Shown: positions 61,126 through 64,000 of the stretch, piece after piece
How the letters are laid out: each line of letters starts with the position of its first letter
Numbering within the stretch: the first letter of the stretch is position 1
Notes under the pieces: model-generated
Told to the model about the DNA's origin: nothing
Seen by the model: only the letters and a program-made list of their open reading frames with translations
Databases searched by the model: none
Translations under genes and position numbers: made by a program
Origin: Dactylosporangium aurantiacum
GTDB lineage: Bacteria; Actinomycetota; Actinomycetes; Mycobacteriales; Micromonosporaceae
Direction: 5' to 3'
Assembly (NCBI RefSeq): GCF_000716715.1
Contig: NZ_JNYJ01000009.1
Coordinates: 243,151 to 307,150, forward strand
DNA: 64,000 nucleotides

Positions 61126-62218
61126 GGCCATCGGTTGCCAGCTGGGACGATGGCCTCGTGATGGCGGGGCCGACCTTGGTCAGCATCAGGTCGAGGAATC
61201 GGTCGGGGTGGCGGAATGACGCGAAATGGCTCGCGTCCGCGATGAGTGCGAACTCCTTCACCGGTGCCGAGACGTCGTCGAAGAACCGCTTCGCGGCCGC
61301 CGGCGGGGTGATGACGTCGTGCGCGCCCTGGAAGATGAAGAACGGCATCGCGAAGGTCGTGCCTTCGAGCCATTCGTCGATCGCCGTGGACTGCAGCGCC
61401 AGCGGCTCGGAGAAGGTCATGGCCTTCGGCTGGCTACGCAGGTCGCGCAGCGTGTGCCGGGGAGACGTCAGCAGTGAGCCGAGCACCACGGTCTTGATGG
61501 TGTCGAGGGTGAGCGGGTCGGCGGCGGCTACCAGTTTGTGGAACCGCGACCACTGTGCCCCGGTCCACGTCGCCCGGTCGGGGCCGATTGTCGTGACGGC
61601 GGCCAGCTCCTTGGATTTGCCGGCGGTCCGGAGTCGGTCCAGCAGGGCGTGGTAGGCCGTGCGCTCCCGTCCGCCGGCGTTGATGTTCTGGTCGGTGCCG
61701 ACATAGGCCGAGTACCGCTCGGGGTGGTTGCGGGCCAGGCGTAACCCGACGAACGACCCGAACGAGTTGGCGACCAGCACGACCTGCGCGACGCCGAGCC
61801 GGGCGCGGATGTGGTCGGTCACCTCGACGGCGTCGCGGCACAGCCGGTCGAGGGTCAGCTCGCCCTGCCCGGCCGGGCCGCCGCGGTCGAAGGTCCGGCC
61901 GGCGCCGCGCATGTCCCACCGCACGACCGTGAAGTGCCGCTCCCAGGCGCGGGTGCGCGGGTTGTAGGGCAGGTTGCTCACGCCCGGGCCGCCGTGGATC
62001 TCGAGCATGACCGGATTGCTGCGGTCGTCGCCGCGGATCGAGACCCACTGGTCGATGCCGCCGATGCGGGCGAACCCGGACTCGTCGATGCCGTGCGGGT
62101 TCGTGATGCGCAGACGCCTGGCGTTCGCGGCGCGGCGCAGCTGCCGGTAGCCCAGCAGGCCGGCGGCGGGGGCGGCGAGCACGGTGGCGGAGGAAGCCGC
62201 GACGACAGCACCAATCAC
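61103..62218 (-). CDS. Alpha/beta hydrolase, proline-iminopeptidase-like (S33), with N-terminal anchor
   Basis: 371 residues. A membrane or signal segment is followed by the oxyanion HGGPGVSN, the nucleophile in VANSFGSFVGL, an acidic residue near FIFQGAHDVITPP and the final His in DASHFASF. GTG at 62218 has AGGAG 7 nt upstream (in the frame VIGAVVAASSATV). It is divergent from a TetR gene across a dyad operator, so it is probably controlled by it. The substrate may be an N-terminal proline peptide, an ester or an antibiotic; no support for one. Confidence 0.83.
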   Translation of the reverse strand: MIGAVVAASSATVLAAPAAGLLGYRQLRRAANARRLRITNPHGIDESGFARIGGIDQWVSIRGDDRSNPVMLEIHGGPGVSNLPYNPRTRAWERHFTVVRWDMRGAGRTFDRGGPAGQGELTLDRLCRDAVEVTDHIRARLGVAQVVLVANSFGSFVGLRLARNHPERYSAYVGTDQNINAGGRERTAYHALLDRLRTAGKSKELAAVTTIGPDRATWTGAQWSRFHKLVAAADPLTLDTIKTVVLGSLLTSPRHTLRDLRSQPKAMTFSEPLALQSTAIDEWLEGTTFAMPFFIFQGAHDVITPPAAAKRFFDDVSAPVKEFALIADASHFASFRHPDRFLDLMLTKVGPAITRPSSQLATDGRGRPERS

Positions 62219-62231
62219 TGCGTTACTCCTA

Positions 62232-62275
62232 AACTGTTTAACCGATAAGCAGTACGTTTTACTGTATAAACAGTT
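62232..62275. promoter_or_regulatory. TetR-type operator between hydrolase and tetR
   Basis: AACTGTTTA (62232-62240) and TAAACAGTT (62267-62275) are perfect 9 bp arms. Within this lies a tighter palindrome, ACTGT-ATAA-ACAGT (62261-62274). The region is AT-rich compared with the rest of the window, and both genes' leaders run through it. Probable target of the TetR-type protein at 62324. Confidence 0.55.
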
Positions 62276-62323
62276 CCAGGAGGACGTCAACCCCCGCATT
62301 CACCGCCAGCGAGGAGAACCACC

Positions 62324-63064
62324 GTGGCCAGGACCAGCGGCCCGAAACAGCCGCGCGACATGGCGGCCGCGCTGGCGCTGCTCTGGGACGAGACCGAACG
62401 ACCCACGCGTGGCCCCAAGCCGAGCCTCGACCCGCGCCGGATCGCCGACGCCGCCGTGGCCATCGCGGACGCCGACGGCCTCGACGCGGTCTCGATGGCC
62501 CGGGTCGCCGGCGTGTTCAACCTGTCGGGCATGGCGTTGTACCGGTACGTGCCCGGCCGGGACGAGCTCGTCGCGCTCATGGTCGAGGCGATCCTCACCG
62601 ACCGGCCCGACCTGTCAGGCGCTGGCAACGACTGGCGCGCGCAGCTCACCGCGTGGGCGCGCCAGTCCTGGGCGGTCCACCAGGCGCACCCGTGGCTCCT
62701 GCCGGCGACCGCGATGCGCCGTCAAGCCATGGGGCCGCACCAGATCGGCTGGATGGACGCGGCCATCGCCGCCCTGCAGCCGACCGGGCTGACCGCCGCG
62801 CAGCAGCACCAGGTCTTCCTGCTCGTCGCCGGACTCGTGCGCAACCTGGCCCAGCAACAGCTCGACTTCGACGAGGCGCACGCCCGAGAGTGGAGCCGGC
62901 TCAACGGCGAGCTGCTCGCCCGGCACGCCGATCGCTTCCCCGCGCTGACCAAGGCCATCCTCGACGGCGCCTTCACGCCGATCGAGGACCCGCTGGCCTT
63001 CGGGCTCGATCGGCTCTTCGACGGCGTCCAAGCGCTGATCGACCGCGCCAGGACACCGGGGTAG
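62324..63064 (+). CDS. TetR-family regulator, GntR-like C-terminal type
   Basis: 246 residues. A short leader (QPRDMAAALALLW, DETERPTRGPKPSLD) precedes the helix-turn-helix (DAVSMARVAGVFNLSGMALYRYVPGRDELV). The C-terminal domain with WLLPATAMRRQAMGPHQIGW is the TetR_C_1-like type. GTG at 62324 has GAGGAG 7 nt upstream, so it is leadered, unlike most genes here. Probably represses the divergent hydrolase through 62232-62275. Confidence 0.87.
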   Translation: MARTSGPKQPRDMAAALALLWDETERPTRGPKPSLDPRRIADAAVAIADADGLDAVSMARVAGVFNLSGMALYRYVPGRDELVALMVEAILTDRPDLSGAGNDWRAQLTAWARQSWAVHQAHPWLLPATAMRRQAMGPHQIGWMDAAIAALQPTGLTAAQQHQVFLLVAGLVRNLAQQQLDFDEAHAREWSRLNGELLARHADRFPALTKAILDGAFTPIEDPLAFGLDRLFDGVQALIDRARTPG

Positions 63065-63076
63065 CAACGATCCTGT

Positions 63077-63175
63077 TCACAAGCCGCAGGGTTCCGGCGC
63101 GACGAACTCGGGGCCAATGAACAGCCCGACCCAGGCGCCGGCTGCCTCGGCGGAACTGCGTGCTTGATCAGCCAT
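63077..63175 (-). other. Short reading frame of 32 codons in the decayed right-hand end
   Basis: ATG at 63175 opens MADQARSSAEAAGAWVGLFI, then GPEFVAPEPCGL and stop. No ribosome site or TANNNT lies at the right distance. It may be a fragment or a chance frame. It lies after the TetR stop in an 850-base stretch without a complete gene. Confidence 0.2.
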
Positions 63176-63199
63176 CCGGATCGCTCAGGCGCTTGTCAG

Positions 63200-63334
63200 C
63201 CGGCGGACGCGGGACGGCTCTGGAGCAGCGCCTGGGAGCAGGCGCTGCGCGGCGTCGGTTACTGCGTCCATGCGATCAACCCGGCAGCGGGTTCCGACGA
63301 CGAGCCACGGCGGCAGTGCGCAGAATGCCGATGA
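63200..63334 (+). pseudogene. Fragment ending WSSAWEQALRG...
   Basis: The plus strand reads AGRLWSSAWEQALRGVGYCV, then HAINPAAGSDDEPRRQCAEC, and stops at 63334. The composition is that of a real C-terminus, with no start, and the frame closes upstream. Family not recognised. Confidence 0.3.
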
Positions 63335-63347
63335 GCGGGCATCGCTC

Positions 63348-63653
63348 ATGGTGTCGCACCCGACGGTTCGGGCGTTGGGCGACGACCGCGCTCATCTACT
63401 CCTCGGTCGACACGCGCCCGCGCTGCGTGAGCTGCTCGCCGCCCAGCTGGACGGCGACGACAGGGAGGCGCGGATTCACGCGGCGACCGGGCTGGCCCTG
63501 CGTGGGGACGCGCACGCGCTGGCGCAGCTGCGCCGGATGAGCGACGAGGATGGGCACGAGTCGCTCGCCTGGAACCAGTCCGACCACATCGAGCAGGTGC
63601 TTGCGCAGCGGGCCCGGGCCGAGCCACGAGCGGGAGACGGGTGCGTCAGGTGA
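63348..63653 (+). pseudogene. HEAT-like repeat protein fragment
   Basis: 101 codons. HAPALRELLAAQLDGDDREAR, then IHAATGLALRGDAHALAQL, is the two-helix rhythm of HEAT repeats; the last part (DEDGHESLAWNQSDHIEQVL) resembles the end of a small HEAT-type protein. ATG at 63348 has no ribosome site or -10 near it. It is either a short real gene or the 3' part of a larger one; the decayed surroundings favour a remnant. Confidence 0.4.
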
Positions 63654-63707
63654 TCTGTCGGCCGGTGCCTTCGACGCGGTGGCTGCGAGGGCGAGCGTGC
63701 CGGTCCC

Positions 63708-63748
63708 GCGCCGCGTAGGACTTGAACCTACAACCCGCAGATTAAGAG
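63708..63748 (-). other. 3' half of a tRNA-Lys(CTT) gene, likely attachment-site remnant
   Basis: Read on the minus strand: anticodon loop CTCTTAA, 3' stem TCTGC, variable GGGTT, T-stem GTAGG with loop TTCAAGT and CCTAC, then acceptor half GCGGCGC. No CCA and no 5' half; the bases before the loop (TCTAG) do not pair with TCTGC. Integrative elements often use the 3' half of tRNA genes as att site, so this may mark one end of a lost or present element. Confidence 0.55.
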
Positions 63749-63920
63749 CTAGATTCCGGGCATTTGTTCGGTGATGTCTGTTCCGAGTTGCCGACGGTAT
63801 GCCGCTTTTATGTAGTTCTGGTGAGGTGGCCGTGCTCCTTGAGGTTGCCCGGTAATGATGGGTCCATTGGCGGCCGATCACCCTAGGAGCACCCGTACGG
63901 CCCTAGGTCGTGTGTCGAAG

Positions 63921-64000
63921 TCATAGCCATTCGTTGATCGCGGCGATGTGCAGGGTGGCTTCGTACCGGACGGCGAGCTTGTCGAAGCGGGTGGCGACAC
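63921..64000 (-). mobile_element. 3' end of an IS5-family transposase, cut by window
   Basis: The visible 25 residues, VATRFDKLAVRYEATLHIAA then INEWL and stop (TGA at 63921), match the conserved C-terminus of IS5-family transposases. The rest lies beyond 64000. Just outside the stop the bases GGTCGTGTGTCGAAGTC could be the terminal repeat, next to a CTAG that recurs 24 nt away. In the 150 bases before it I see only non-coding sequence with AGGAGCACCC, which may be the start region of another IS. Confidence 0.7.

Noticed and set aside
1..64000. CRISPR arrays or a natural-product gene cluster
   Set aside because: No spaced direct repeats other than the two 42 bp copies at 40605; no PKS, NRPS, terpene or RiPP core genes.

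Overview
This 64 kb window is very GC-rich, and its genes use GTG about as often as ATG as start codon. It reads as a stretch of chromosome from a filamentous actinomycete, most likely a member of the Micromonosporaceae or a close relative. That placement is an inference from ECF sigma/CU044-type gene pairs, S8 peptidases with Trp-rich tails, Hsp70-like membrane proteins, a lone fliL and pervasive leaderless promoters. There is no biosynthetic gene cluster, prophage or CRISPR array. The content is a mixed accessory and housekeeping chromosomal region.

Layout. 0-11 kb: 3' end of a GH2 glycosidase, an ECF sigma factor with a CU044-like partner, a small membrane protein, a membrane-anchored Hsp70-like ATPase, an ArsR/SRPBCC pair, a secreted GH46 chitosanase with its promoter and palindrome, and a GGDEF-EAL membrane protein. 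11-20 kb: a YheO/DauR-type regulator with an ornithine-cyclodeaminase-family enzyme and a D-threonine-aldolase/DSD1-type enzyme, a STAS protein, a secreted M15-like peptidase, an APC transporter, RtcB and a PPOX-family protein. 20-30 kb: SUKH-like protein, double GNAT, aminopeptidase N, an MBL-fold protein, a divergent Lrp/amino-acid dehydrogenase pair, and a broken CHAT/NB-ARC/TPR gene. 30-44 kb: secreted protein, methyltransferase, GlsB-like protein, FliL, thioredoxin, DedA, MBL hydrolase, serine hydrolase, CGNR, GNAT, DUF6745-like, SDR, and a MarR/epoxide hydrolase pair. 44-56 kb: MerR, a broken S8 peptidase, M20 peptidase, MTH1187-family protein, a plsC/tetR pair around a perfect palindrome, methyltransferase, HAD, barstar, Sel1-like, a DUF5937-like regulator/MFS pair and an S1 protein. 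56-64 kb: a three-gene glycerol kinase/G3P-dehydrogenase-like/FAD-NAD operon, HD protein, S33-like hydrolase with a divergent TetR, then decayed sequence, a tRNA-Lys 3' half and the end of an IS5-family transposase.

Two window-wide patterns stand out. First, about two dozen genes start 6-7 nt after a TANNNT (or YANNNT) hexamer, so the start codon is the expected transcription start; these look leaderless, and the pattern fixes many starts. Several promoters carry regulator palindromes in register: ArsR, MerR with a 19 bp spacer, TetR/plsC and DauR. Second, there are at least nine scars of gene decay, most of them simple internal deletions or truncations: hydrolase/DSD1 at 11.26 kb, CHAT at 28.86 kb, HxlR-SnoaL at 34.16 kb, S8 peptidase at 46.54 kb, and remnants at 30.7, 49.8, 52.6, 61 and 63.3 kb. 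Either this is a decaying chromosomal region or the assembly has collapsed segments; reads across the junctions would decide.
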